Origin: Pseudoxanthomonas daejeonensis
GTDB lineage: Bacteria > Pseudomonadota > Gammaproteobacteria > Xanthomonadales > Xanthomonadaceae
Reading direction: 5' to 3'
Length of the DNA: 64,000 bases
Assembly: GCF_010093205.1 (NCBI RefSeq)
Contig: NZ_PDWN01000002.1
Location: 306,085-370,084, forward strand
Under the pieces are notes generated by a model that saw nothing but the letters and a program-made list of their open reading frames with translations, was not told the DNA's origin and ran no database searches. This document shows positions 9,553 to 17,240 of this stretch, piece after piece. The position numbers and the translations under genes were made by a program. Each line of letters opens with the position of its first letter. Within the stretch, counting starts at the first letter, position 1.

Positions 9553-10539
9553 ATGACCGCGACCCCGATCACGCTCATCGAAGCCATCACCCAGGCCCTG
9601 GCCTGGGAGCTCGAACACGACCCGTCGGTGCTGGTGCTGGGCGAGGACGTGGGCATCAACGGCGGCGTGTTCCGCGCCACCGCCGGCCTGCAGCAGCGTT
9701 TCGGTGCGCAGCGCGTGCTCGACACCCCGCTGGACGAGACCACGATCGCGGGCCTGTCGGTCGGCCTGGCCGCGCAGGGCATGAGGCCGGTCGCCGAAGC
9801 GCAGTTCGACGGCTTCGTCTACCCGATGGTCGACCATCTCATCTGCCATGCCGCGCGCCTGCGCAACCGCACCCGCGGCCGCCTGCACTGCCCGATGGTG
9901 CTGCGCGTGCCGTGGGGCGGCGGGATCCGTGCGCCCGAGCACCACAGCGAGGCCAACGAGGCGATCTTCACCAACGTGCCGGGCCTGCGCGTGGTCATGC
10001 CGTCTTCGCCGCAGCGCGCCTACGGCCTGCTGCTGGCGGCGATCCGCGAAGAAGACCCGGTCATCTACATGGAGCCCAAGCGGCTCTATCGCCAGTACAA
10101 GGAAGTGGTCGCCAACGACGGCGAGGCGCTGCCCCTGGACGTGTGCTTCGTGCTGCGCGAAGGCACCGACGTGACCCTGGTCGCGTGGGGCGCGCAGGTG
10201 AAGGAAGCGCTGGAAGCGGCCGACGCGCTGGCGAAGGAAGGCATCAGCGCCGAGGTCATCGACGTGGCCACCCTGCGCCCGCTCGACTTCGACACGATCG
10301 CCGAGTCGGTATCGCGCACCGGTCGCTGCGTGATCGTGCAGGAAGCCCCGCGCACCGCGGGCTTCGGCGCCGAGATCGCCGCGCGCCTGGCCGAGCACTC
10401 GATGTACGACCTGCTCGCCCCGGTCGAGCGCGTTACCGGCTACGACACGCATATCCCGCTGTTCCGGCTGGAGATGAAGTACCTGCCGAGCGTGGAGCGT
10501 ATCGTCAGCGCAGCCAGGCGCGCCGCCGCGCACGGCTGA
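9553..10539 (+). CDS. 2-oxoacid dehydrogenase E1 component, beta subunit
   Basis: A 328-residue transketolase-like beta chain that completes the E1 heterotetramer. Visible are the pyrimidine-binding region (VLVLGEDVGINGGVFRAT), DTPLDETTIAGLSVGLA, the substrate/cofactor loop RVPWGGGIRAPEHHSE and a transketolase C-terminal domain (VTLVAWGAQVKEAL). I chose ATG 9553 because GGAGGA sits 6 bases upstream. An in-frame ATG at 9463 overlaps the alpha stop (ATGGATGA) and would add a 30-residue Ala-rich leader, so coupling through that start is possible. The gene follows E1alpha closely on the same strand. Confidence 0.92.
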   Translation: MTATPITLIEAITQALAWELEHDPSVLVLGEDVGINGGVFRATAGLQQRFGAQRVLDTPLDETTIAGLSVGLAAQGMRPVAEAQFDGFVYPMVDHLICHAARLRNRTRGRLHCPMVLRVPWGGGIRAPEHHSEANEAIFTNVPGLRVVMPSSPQRAYGLLLAAIREEDPVIYMEPKRLYRQYKEVVANDGEALPLDVCFVLREGTDVTLVAWGAQVKEALEAADALAKEGISAEVIDVATLRPLDFDTIAESVSRTGRCVIVQEAPRTAGFGAEIAARLAEHSMYDLLAPVERVTGYDTHIPLFRLEMKYLPSVERIVSAARRAAAHG

Positions 10540-10545
10540 GGCAAG

Positions 10546-10610
10546 GGCGCCGCGCCTAGACCGCGGCGCCGCCTTCCACCTATTCCCGGCACGACGCACG
10601 CCGTCGTGCC
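10546..10610 (+). other. two consecutive hairpins between E1beta and E2 genes
   Basis: The 97-base gap holds two perfect 9-bp stems. The first is GGCGCCGCG / CGCGGCGCC (10546-10570, 7-base loop). The second is GGCACGACG / CGTCGTGCC (10588-10610, 5-base loop), ending 26 bases before the E2 start. Neither is followed by a T-run. They could stabilise processed mRNA, slow transcription or partly uncouple E2 from E1 expression. Confidence 0.55.
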
Positions 10611-10636
10611 CGCCAAGACCTGCCAGGAACATCCGC

Positions 10637-12004
10637 ATGAGCGAGAGCAAGACTTTCCACCTTCCCGACCTGGGCGAAGGCCTGCCGGACGCGACCATCG
10701 TCGAGTGGTTCGTGAAGGAAGGCGACACCATCCGTCTGGACGAACCACTGGTCTCGATGGAGACCGCCAAGGCGGTGGTCGAGGTGCCCTCGCCGGTATC
10801 GGGCAAGGTGCTGAAGCTGGCCGGCGCCGCGGGCGACGTCATCGTCACCGGCGCCATGCTGGCCATGTTCGAGCCCGACGCCTCGTTGCCGCAGCGCGCC
10901 GAAGGCCAGGACACCGGCCACCACCACGGTGGCGGCCACGCCGCACCGGCAAAGGTCGTGGCCAGCGATGACGGCGACGAACTGCCGGCGCAGCCTGCAC
11001 CCTCGGAAGCTCGCGGCGGCGATGCAGGCACGGTGGTCGGCGCGATGCAGAGTTCCGATGCGGTGCATGCCGAACAGGCGATTTCCGTGGGCGGAGTGAA
11101 AGCGATGCCCGCCGTGCGTGCGCTGGCCAGGAAGCTCGGCGTGGACCTGGCCCGCGTGCGCGCCAGCGGTCCCGACGGCACCGTCAGCCTCGCCGACGTG
11201 AAGCAGGCCGCCGCCAGCGGGACGGCCGCCGTGGGCACGGCGCCGCGCCCAGCGGCCGCACCCTCCGCCGCCGCCGCGCCACAGCCGCCGGCACAACGCA
11301 CGCCGATGTCGGCAGCGGGCAAGCCCATGCGGACCCGGCCGCCGGGCGCCGAATCCGCAACCGCCAGCGGCCAGCCCGAGCAGCTCAAGGGCGTGCGCCG
11401 CAACATGGCCCGGGTGATGGCCGACGCGCACAGCAAGGTCGTGCCGACCACGCTGGTCGACGACGCCGACCTGCACGGCTGGATCGGCAAGCAGGACATC
11501 ACCGTGCGCCTGGTCCGCGCGATCACCGTCGCGTGCAGGACCGTACCGGCGCTCAACGCCTGGTTCGACGGCGACGCGCTCACCGTCACCCGCCATCCGC
11601 ACGTGGACGTGGGCATTGCCGTGGATACGGACGACGGCCTGTTCGTGCCGGCGCTGCGCAATGCCGACATGCTCGACGCGCGCGGCGTGCGCGAAGGCAT
11701 CAACCGCTTGCGCGCGCAGGTCGAGGAACGCAGCCTTCCGGCCAGCGAGCTGTCGGGCTACACCATCTCGCTGTCCAACTTCGGCATGTTCGCCGGCCGC
11801 TACGCCACCCCGGTGGTGGTGCCGCCGTGCGTGGCGATCATCGGTGCCGGCAAGCTCAGCCACGACGTGGTTGCGGTGATCGGCGGCATCGAGGTGCACC
11901 GCCGCCTGCCGATCTCGCTGACCTTCGACCATCGCGCCGCCACCGGCGGCGAGGCCGCGCGCTTCCTCAAGGCGCTGCTGGACGACATGGCGCTGCCGCA
12001 GTAG
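10637..12004 (+). CDS. dihydrolipoamide acyltransferase, E2 component of 2-oxoacid dehydrogenase complex
   Basis: A 455-residue E2 with three recognisable parts. The single lipoyl domain is at residues 1-80, with the lipoylated Lys45 in SMETAKAVVEV. A peripheral-subunit-binding domain lies at about 155-195 (MPAVRALARKLGVDLARVRASGPDGTV, split here from flanking Ala/Pro linkers). The catalytic domain runs from about 250 to 455. The active-site segment reads FDHRAATGGEAARF: the His is present, but the acidic residue of the usual HxxxDG motif is replaced by Thr. The enzyme transfers the acyl group from lipoyl-Lys to CoA. It is the last gene of the E1-E2 cluster and is followed by a strong hairpin. 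Confidence 0.92.
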   Translation: MSESKTFHLPDLGEGLPDATIVEWFVKEGDTIRLDEPLVSMETAKAVVEVPSPVSGKVLKLAGAAGDVIVTGAMLAMFEPDASLPQRAEGQDTGHHHGGGHAAPAKVVASDDGDELPAQPAPSEARGGDAGTVVGAMQSSDAVHAEQAISVGGVKAMPAVRALARKLGVDLARVRASGPDGTVSLADVKQAAASGTAAVGTAPRPAAAPSAAAAPQPPAQRTPMSAAGKPMRTRPPGAESATASGQPEQLKGVRRNMARVMADAHSKVVPTTLVDDADLHGWIGKQDITVRLVRAITVACRTVPALNAWFDGDALTVTRHPHVDVGIAVDTDDGLFVPALRNADMLDARGVREGINRLRAQVEERSLPASELSGYTISLSNFGMFAGRYATPVVVPPCVAIIGAGKLSHDVVAVIGGIEVHRRLPISLTFDHRAATGGEAARFLKALLDDMALPQ

Positions 12005-12011
12005 CGCCCCG

Positions 12012-12046
12012 CGCGCCGTCGTCGCGCACCCTGCGACGACGGCGCG
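12012..12046 (+). terminator. strong hairpin after the E2 gene
   Basis: Perfect 14-bp stem (12012-12025 paired with 12033-12046, core CGCGCCGTCGTCGC) with a 7-base loop, followed by TATCTT. It begins 7 bases after the E2 stop codon. Stem strength and position make it a good terminator candidate despite the short T-run. Confidence 0.7.
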
Positions 12047-12079
12047 TATCTTGGCGGCTCCCCTCGATGGAGCACGCCC

Positions 12080-12463
12080 ATGCCGCACCGCAGCCGCCTG
12101 AGCAACCTGGTCCTGGACTGCAAGGTCGCCGACCTCGCGGAAGCCACCGAGTTCTGGAGCAAGGCCCTGGGCAAACCGGTGGCCAGCCTGGACCAGGACG
12201 GCGACGGCAGGTACGCCGAACTGGAAACCGCGGCCGGCGAGCCGCAGATCCTGCTGCAGAAGGTCGAGCACGATTCGCGCGTGCACCTGGACATCGAGAC
12301 CGACGACGTCGACGCCGAGGCCGATCGCCTGGTCGCGCTGGGCGCGAAGAAGGTCGCCTTCGTCCACACCTGGTGGGTGATGGAAGCGCCCAGCGGCCAT
12401 CGCTTCTGCGTGGTGCGCCAGCAGCGCAAGCCGTTCGGACCGCACGCCAACCGCTGGAACTGA
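12080..12463 (+). CDS. VOC-superfamily (glyoxalase-like) protein
   Basis: A small 127-residue protein with the glyoxalase/bleomycin-resistance fold. It opens with LSNLVLDCKVADLAEATEFWSKALGKPV, has a strand pair around LETAAGEPQILLQKVEHDSRVHLDIETDD, and closes with HTWWVMEAPSGHRFCVVR, the usual C-terminal metal-site region. These proteins bind metal and small substrates and range from lyases to resistance proteins, so no substrate can be named. It starts 33 bases after the E2 hairpin, preceded by TGGAG, and is probably transcribed on its own. A hairpin follows it. Confidence 0.85.
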   Translation: MPHRSRLSNLVLDCKVADLAEATEFWSKALGKPVASLDQDGDGRYAELETAAGEPQILLQKVEHDSRVHLDIETDDVDAEADRLVALGAKKVAFVHTWWVMEAPSGHRFCVVRQQRKPFGPHANRWN

Positions 12464-12512
12464 CGCGGCGCGCGCCGTGCCCCCCCACTTGTGCAGGAGC
12501 GGGCATGACCGC

Positions 12513-12550
12513 GGCACGGGCGCCGGAAGCATGCGGGGGTCGCCCGTGCC
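12513..12550. terminator. hairpin between convergent genes
   Basis: Perfect 10-bp stem GGCACGGGCG / CGCCCGTGCC with an 18-base loop, between the VOC gene and the convergent metallo-hydrolase gene. Its position suggests bidirectional termination. No T-run is present. Confidence 0.45.
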
Positions 12551-12577
12551 AATGGATGGGGTCGCGGTCGCCCGCGC

Positions 12578-13510
12578 CTACGACAGCCGCGCGCGCTCCA
12601 GCCAGACTTCCAGTCCCTGCGCGTTGAGTTCGATGTCCATGCCGAGCAGGCCCAGCACCGAGGCGTCATCCAGCGTGCAGCCGTGCGCCTGGGCCCGTTC
12701 AAGGTAGTACCCGGCCAGGGCCGCGACGAGGGCGCGATGGCGCTCGGGGCGTCCGTCGCAGGCCTGCGCCAGCGAGACCATCGCATCGATCTGCTCGTGC
12801 AGCTCGGCGGCCAGCCGCTCCACCTCCTCCACCCGCCCGAAGTGGGTCAGGTACATCGCGCGGGGCGATTCGGCGAGCATCCGCGCGATCGAGCCCTGCA
12901 TCGCCTCCGGCTCGAACTGCACCGGGGAGGAGGTCGGCAGGATGAACGGACCGCGCGCGCTGTCGAGCTCACGGTAGGACAGGCCGAAGGTGTCGCCGGT
13001 GAACCAGCTGCGGCTGCGCGCGTCCCAGACGCACAGGTGGTGGCGCGCGTGGCCGGGGGTGTCGATGCAGCGCAGCGGCCGGCCGGCGAGCTCGACGACG
13101 TGTCCGTCCGCGGCCACGACGACGCGCTCAGCCGGCACCGGCACCAGTTCGCCGTAGTGGCGCGCGAACTCGGCCTCGCCGTAGACCGCGGTCGCGCCGG
13201 CGACCAGCCGGGCCGGATCGACCATGTGCGGCGCGGCGCGCGGATGCGCGACCAGGCGCGCATGGGGCAGGTGCCGCATCAGCGTGCCCGCGCCACCGGC
13301 ATGGTCCAGGTGGGCGTGGGTCAGGATCAGCCAGTCGACGTCCGCCGCCGCCAGGCCCGCCTGCGCCAGCGCATCGAGCAGGACCGGAATGGTGTGGTTG
13401 GTGCCGCAGTCGATGAACGCCGCGCGTCCCTGCTCCACCACCAGGTAGGCCGCATCGAAGCGAGGCCGCACGTACCCTGTATCGATGGTGTGGATGCCAT
13501 GTTCCGGCAT
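12578..13510 (-). CDS. MBL-fold metallo-hydrolase
   Basis: A 310-residue metallo-beta-lactamase-fold hydrolase. The metal-binding motif THAHLDHAGG is at about residues 66-75. Further ligand regions are a His in DTPGHARHH and an Asp in WFTGDTFGLSYRE, with a late His in YLTHFG. The order is that of the glyoxalase II-like/RNase Z-like hydrolases, which cleave thioesters, esters or phosphodiesters; the substrate is unknown. I chose ATG 13510 (MPEHGIHTID), where the conserved strand begins; upstream in-frame Mets give an unlikely basic leader. It stands alone on its strand. Confidence 0.88.
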   Translation of the reverse strand: MPEHGIHTIDTGYVRPRFDAAYLVVEQGRAAFIDCGTNHTIPVLLDALAQAGLAAADVDWLILTHAHLDHAGGAGTLMRHLPHARLVAHPRAAPHMVDPARLVAGATAVYGEAEFARHYGELVPVPAERVVVAADGHVVELAGRPLRCIDTPGHARHHLCVWDARSRSWFTGDTFGLSYRELDSARGPFILPTSSPVQFEPEAMQGSIARMLAESPRAMYLTHFGRVEEVERLAAELHEQIDAMVSLAQACDGRPERHRALVAALAGYYLERAQAHGCTLDDASVLGLLGMDIELNAQGLEVWLERARLS

Positions 13511-13648
13511 GTGTCGCCCTTTCCTTTCCCGCATCTCCTGTCGCCCACCCATGTTAGTCAGGCGGGTGCGGCGCGGCGATCCGGCTTTGGTCGTAGGGGT
13601 GAAGGCCATTCGCGCGCGGCTTGTCGCGCACGATCCGCGGCTACGCGA

Positions 13649-13963
13649 TCACGCGCTGCGTGCGCGCCAGCGAACCATCAGCCGCATGCGCAGCGGGATG
13701 GCCAGCGACAGCACCGCCAGGAACGCGCCGTAGGCATAGAGCACGGCCAGCACCTGGCGCCAGATCGGGCCGCTCCCGGTGTCGGCCACGCCTTCGGCAT
13801 AGCCCCAGAGCATGCCGGCGATGCTCAGCGCCAGCGCAAGCACCAGCACCAGCGCATCGAACGCGCGGCGCGCGAAAGGCCGCGGTTGCCGCGGATAGAA
13901 CCAGTAGAGCGCACCGAGCAGCGCGAACCAGGGCAGGAACAGCAGCAGCGACAACCAGGCCAT
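13649..13963 (-). CDS. small hypothetical inner-membrane protein
   Basis: Encodes 104 residues with three hydrophobic segments: about 2-20 (WLSLLLFLPWFALLGALYW), 37-56 (ALVLVLALALSIAGMLWGY) and 72-92 (VLAVLYAYGAFLAVLSLAI), ending in a basic tail (RMRLMVRWRARSA). An AAGGAG ribosome site precedes the ATG, and the gene lies 13 bases after the trpS stop, so it is probably co-transcribed with trpS. I do not recognise the family. The basic tail suggests the C-terminus is cytoplasmic. Confidence 0.8.
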   Translation of the reverse strand: MAWLSLLLFLPWFALLGALYWFYPRQPRPFARRAFDALVLVLALALSIAGMLWGYAEGVADTGSGPIWRQVLAVLYAYGAFLAVLSLAIPLRMRLMVRWRARSA

Positions 13964-13976
13964 CAGGTTCGCTCCT

Positions 13977-15338
13977 TCACGCTTCGGCCTCGACCAGCTG
14001 GCGCAGCGCCTGGAGGACCTCGTCCACGCCGGCCAGGTCCTCGCCAAGCGTACCGATCTTCTCGCCGAGCAGACCGACCGTGTGCTGTTCCATCTCGTGC
14101 AATGCGTCCAGGCCCTCGCGCTTGAGCCGCGCGATCACCTGCCCGGCCTCGCGCGGCGACTGGTGACCGTCGCCCTGCAGCAGCACGCGGCCATCGCCGT
14201 CGACCAGCTTGAAATGGAAACGCCCGTCGACTTCGCGGTACTGCTTGATCTGCGGCAGCTTCGCGGCGGCGACGCGGGTTCGATCAGTCGCGGCCTTGGC
14301 CACGGTGAACGTTCCCAGCCCGACCGCGCGCTGCAGCCCGTCCAGCAGCGGCACGGTGACGTCGCGCGCCTTGTGTGCGCCTTCCTGCAGGATCTCCTCC
14401 AGCTGCGCCGGCTTGGCGATCAGCTGCGCGTACTGCTCGCGCATCGGCGCCACCGCTTCGTCGACCTGCGCGAACAGGCGCTGCTTGGCGTCGCCCCAGC
14501 CGATCCCGTCGGCGAAGGCATGGCGCATTTCCTCGGCCTGGTGCGGGGTGGCGAAGGCCTGGTAGAGCTGGAACAGGGCCGAACCCTCGGTGTCCTTCGG
14601 CTCGCCCGGCGCACGCGAGTCGGTGACGATCGACATCACCAGCTTCTTCAGTTCGGCCGGCGGCGCGAACAGCGGGATGGTGTTGTCGTAGCTCTTGGAC
14701 ATCTTGCGCCCGTCCAGGCCGGGCAGCGTGGCCACGCTTTCGTCGATCTGGACCTCCGGCAGCACCAGCGGCTCGCCACTGGCGCCGGTCGCCGTGCGCC
14801 AGGCATCGCCGTAGAGGTGGTTGAAGCGCTGGCCGATGTCGCGCGCCATCTCGATGTGCTGGATCTGGTCGCGGCCCACCGGCACCTTGTGTGCGCCGAA
14901 GGCCAGGATGTCGGCGGCCATCAGTACCGGATACATGTACAGACCGGCGTTGATGCCGGCATCCGGGTCTTCGCCGGCGGCGGTGTTCTTGTCGACGGCC
15001 GCCTTGTAGGCGTGCGCACGGTTGAGCAGGCCCTTGGCCGCCACGCAGGTCAGCAGCCAGGTCAGCTGCGGGATCTCGACGATGTCCGACTGCCGGTAGA
15101 AGGTCACCTTCTGCGGGTCCAGGCCGCAGGCCAGCCAGGTCGCGGCGATCTCCAGCCTTGAGCGCGCCACGCGCTGCGGATCATCGGCCTTGATCAGCGC
15201 GTGGTAGTCGGCGAGGAAGAAGAAGCTTTCCACGCCCGGGGCGCGACTGGCGGCGATGGCCGGACGGATCGCGCCGGCGTAGTTGCCCAGGTGCGGGGTA
15301 CCGGTGGTGGTGATGCCGGTGAGGACTCGGACGGTCAT
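13977..15338 (-). CDS. trpS: tryptophan--tRNA ligase, long form
   Basis: Charges tRNA-Trp. The class I signatures are clear: the HIGH-like TGTPHLGNYAGAIRPA near the N-terminus and GRKMSKSYDN (the KMSKS loop) at about residues 207-216. At 453 residues it is about 110 longer than the common 330-340-residue bacterial enzyme. The extension (from about residue 345, KQYREVDGRFHFKLVDGDGRVLLQG onward, quoted as two parts around VDGRF) resembles the C-terminal domain of the long TrpRS found in Xanthomonads. ATG 15338 was preferred over a GTG three codons upstream; neither has a clear ribosome site. Confidence 0.94.
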   Translation of the reverse strand: MTVRVLTGITTTGTPHLGNYAGAIRPAIAASRAPGVESFFFLADYHALIKADDPQRVARSRLEIAATWLACGLDPQKVTFYRQSDIVEIPQLTWLLTCVAAKGLLNRAHAYKAAVDKNTAAGEDPDAGINAGLYMYPVLMAADILAFGAHKVPVGRDQIQHIEMARDIGQRFNHLYGDAWRTATGASGEPLVLPEVQIDESVATLPGLDGRKMSKSYDNTIPLFAPPAELKKLVMSIVTDSRAPGEPKDTEGSALFQLYQAFATPHQAEEMRHAFADGIGWGDAKQRLFAQVDEAVAPMREQYAQLIAKPAQLEEILQEGAHKARDVTVPLLDGLQRAVGLGTFTVAKAATDRTRVAAAKLPQIKQYREVDGRFHFKLVDGDGRVLLQGDGHQSPREAGQVIARLKREGLDALHEMEQHTVGLLGEKIGTLGEDLAGVDEVLQALRQLVEAEA

Positions 15339-15489
15339 GTCGGACACAGCGGGAAAGACCGCCTGATTCTACCTTGTGCGGCATGGCGGTCCGGTGGGCG
15401 TGTTCCTTGCCGGGACCCGGCTTGCCCGCCCGGACCCCATGCCGCCTGGTCGGGCGTTCTCTACGCCACCCTCGCACAGGACTGCCGTG

Positions 15490-16386
15490 ATGACCCCCTC
15501 CACGCCGACGAAAACACTCCAGCGCACCTCGATCCACCGGCGCGCGCCCATGCTCGCATTGCTGCTTTTGCTGCTGCTGGCTGGCCTTCCCCGTGCGGAA
15601 GCCGGCCAGTTGTGGCGCTCCAAGTCACCGGTCGAACTGGAGATCGTCGATCGCGATGGCGGGCAGGTGCTGCCGCGATACCCCCATCGCGGACAGTCAT
15701 GGGTACCCGGCGAACCGGGCCAGGCCTATGCCGTCCGCCTGCGCAACCGCAGCAGCGCGCGCGTGCTCGCGGTGCTGTCGGTGGATGGCATCAATGCGGT
15801 GGACGGCCGCACCGCCGGCGTCCACCAGGCCGGCTACGTGCTCGGCCCCTGGCAGGACCTGGAAGTCGCAGGCTGGCGCAAGTCGCTGGATGCGGTCGCG
15901 CAGTTCGTCTTCGTCGACCCGGCCGCCAGTTACGCCGCGCGCACCGGGCGCCCGTCCAATCTCGGCGTGATCGGGATCGCCGTGTTTCGCGAGAGACTCT
16001 CCGACCCCGCCCCGTCGGCAGGCATCGCCCGCGAAGCGCAGGACACGGACGCCGCATCCGGCAAGGCCCGAGCCTCCACCTCCTCGGGCACTGCCCCGGC
16101 ATCCGCGGGCGAAAATGCCCGCAGCGAAGGCAGTTCCCGGGCCATGCCAATTCCCTACCCGCAGGCCAGCCTAGGAACCGGGCACGGCGAGATCGAGGGC
16201 TCGCGGGCGTACTACGCGAGCTTCAGGCGCCATGCCGCTCCAGTGCAGGTCAGCGAATTGCGCTACGACACGCCGGGGGCATTGCTGGCGCGGGGCATCG
16301 ATGTCCGGCCGCATTACCCACAGCACCCCTACGCAAGCGACCGGCCCCGGGCGTTTCCAGGCGACTTCGTACCCGACCCGCGATGA
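15490..16386 (+). CDS. secreted hypothetical protein
   Basis: Encodes 298 residues with an N-terminal export signal (hydrophobic core LALLLLLLLAGLP at about residues 22-34, likely cleavage after AEA). A beta-rich domain follows to about residue 180, with two striking blocks: YAVRLRNRSSARVLAVLSVDG and a following GRTAGVHQAGYVLGPWQD. The C-terminal third is Ser/Ala-rich and low in complexity before a final RYDTPGALLARGIDV-type segment. It is periplasmic or outer-membrane located, of unknown function. It has its own transcription unit, closed by a hairpin shared with the convergent CsbD gene. Confidence 0.75.
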   Translation: MTPSTPTKTLQRTSIHRRAPMLALLLLLLLAGLPRAEAGQLWRSKSPVELEIVDRDGGQVLPRYPHRGQSWVPGEPGQAYAVRLRNRSSARVLAVLSVDGINAVDGRTAGVHQAGYVLGPWQDLEVAGWRKSLDAVAQFVFVDPAASYAARTGRPSNLGVIGIAVFRERLSDPAPSAGIAREAQDTDAASGKARASTSSGTAPASAGENARSEGSSRAMPIPYPQASLGTGHGEIEGSRAYYASFRRHAAPVQVSELRYDTPGALLARGIDVRPHYPQHPYASDRPRAFPGDFVPDPR

Positions 16387-16409
16387 CCGCATGCGCGGTT
16401 GCCCAGATG

Positions 16410-16442
16410 CGAACGGCGGCAGATCCTGTCCGCCGCCGTTCG
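16410..16442. terminator. hairpin between convergent genes
   Basis: Perfect 11-bp stem CGAACGGCGGC / GCCGCCGTTCG with an 11-base loop, 24 bases after the upstream secreted-protein stop. A good terminator candidate for the plus-strand gene. Confidence 0.6.
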
Positions 16443-16452
16443 TGCAACTGCC

Positions 16453-16481
16453 CCCTGTCGTGCATGTGAGGCACGGCAGGG
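16453..16481 (-). terminator. hairpin after the CsbD gene
   Basis: An 11-bp stem CCCTGTCGTGC / GCACGGCAGGG containing one G-U wobble, with a 7-base loop, 12 bases beyond the CsbD stop on the minus strand. Probably its terminator. Confidence 0.5.
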
Positions 16482-16492
16482 ACTACGCGCCC

Positions 16493-16708
16493 TTAATGGC
16501 GATAGCGATCATCCAGGGAGCTCTCGAACTCGCGCACTTCCTTCTCGGCGCGATCCTTCTCCCAACCGTAACGTTCCTGCAGCTTGCCACTGAGGTACTG
16601 GGCATTGCCCTCCGCAACGTCGAAAACGTCGTCGGTCAGGTCACCCCACTTGGCCTGGATCTGGCCCTTCAGCTGCTTCCAGTTGCCGCCGATGATGTCG
16701 CGATTCAT
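16493..16708 (-). CDS. CsbD family stress-response protein
   Basis: A 71-residue charged protein with the CsbD pattern: [18 protein letters not shown] at the start, then [16 protein letters not shown] and [20 protein letters not shown]. CsbD-like proteins accumulate under general stress and have no settled biochemical function. It is single, flanked downstream by a hairpin and upstream by 283 bases that contain the terminator of the entericidin-like gene. A typical GGAG-type site (CAGGAG) precedes the ATG. Promoter elements upstream could not be identified with confidence. Confidence 0.92.
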   Translation of the reverse strand: MNRDIIGGNWKQLKGQIQAKWGDLTDDVFDVAEGNAQYLSGKLQERYGWEKDRAEKEVREFESSLDDRYRH

Positions 16709-16945
16709 ATCCTGCTCCTGCGTTGGGAAAGAGCGCCTCGCTGATGGCGAAACGTGCAGCCAGTGTGGCGTCCACCGCGTTCGCCGCGGGTCCAGTGCAC
16801 GTCAACACGAAGTTAGGCGGCTGAATCTCCGGTTCATGCGCCGTGACCGGTGCGCTGCGACTCATGGGTCCTGGCGCGCGCGCCGCGGGAGCACGCGTAG
16901 CGTTGTCCAGGAAAAACGAACAGGCGTAGCGATCACCCGAAAAAA

Positions 16946-16968
16946 AGAGGCCGGGAAACCCGGCCTCT
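16946..16968 (-). terminator. Rho-independent terminator of the entericidin-like gene
   Basis: On the minus strand a 10-bp stem AGAGGCCGGG / CCCGGCCTCT with a TTT loop is followed directly by a run of seven T (16940-16946, overlapping the stem base). This is the clearest intrinsic terminator in the window and lies 24 bases beyond the stop. Confidence 0.9.
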
Positions 16969-16991
16969 TCCCTGCAGCACTGGCAGCAGGA

Positions 16992-17144
16992 TCAGCACTT
17001 GCCATCCTTGCAGTCCTGCGCCTTGTCGTCGATCTTGTCGCCGGCCGCCTCGATGTCCTTGCCTGCGCCGGACACGGTGTTGCAGGCCGACAGCATGGAA
17101 ACGGAGAACAGGCTAAGCAGGGTCAGTGCGATGATTCGCTTCAT
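16992..17144 (-). CDS. entericidin A/B family small lipoprotein
   Basis: A 50-residue lipoprotein: signal MKRIIALTLLSLFSVSMLSA, lipidated Cys21, then NTVSGAGKDIEAAGDKIDD and a short tail with two further cysteines (QDCKDGKC). The NTxxGxGkDxexxGxxI core is the entericidin signature. In enterobacteria EcnA/EcnB form an antidote/toxin pair linked to programmed lysis, but single copies are common in Xanthomonads and appear to be stress-type lipoproteins. Only one copy is seen here. GAGGA lies upstream of the ATG and a strong intrinsic terminator follows, so it is an independent transcript. Confidence 0.9.
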   Translation of the reverse strand: MKRIIALTLLSLFSVSMLSACNTVSGAGKDIEAAGDKIDDKAQDCKDGKC

Positions 17145-17240
17145 GTCGGGTCCTCGTGACGGTTGACCGCACTCCGGTGCGGGTTGGGCGTCAATCTGGC
17201 GACCCCGCCGTGGAACCGGCGTGAATGCGCCGGGACATGT

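Noticed and set aside
16992..17144. An entericidin toxin-antidote pair
   Set aside because: Only one small lipoprotein gene is present and no second copy lies within the flanking 300 bases.
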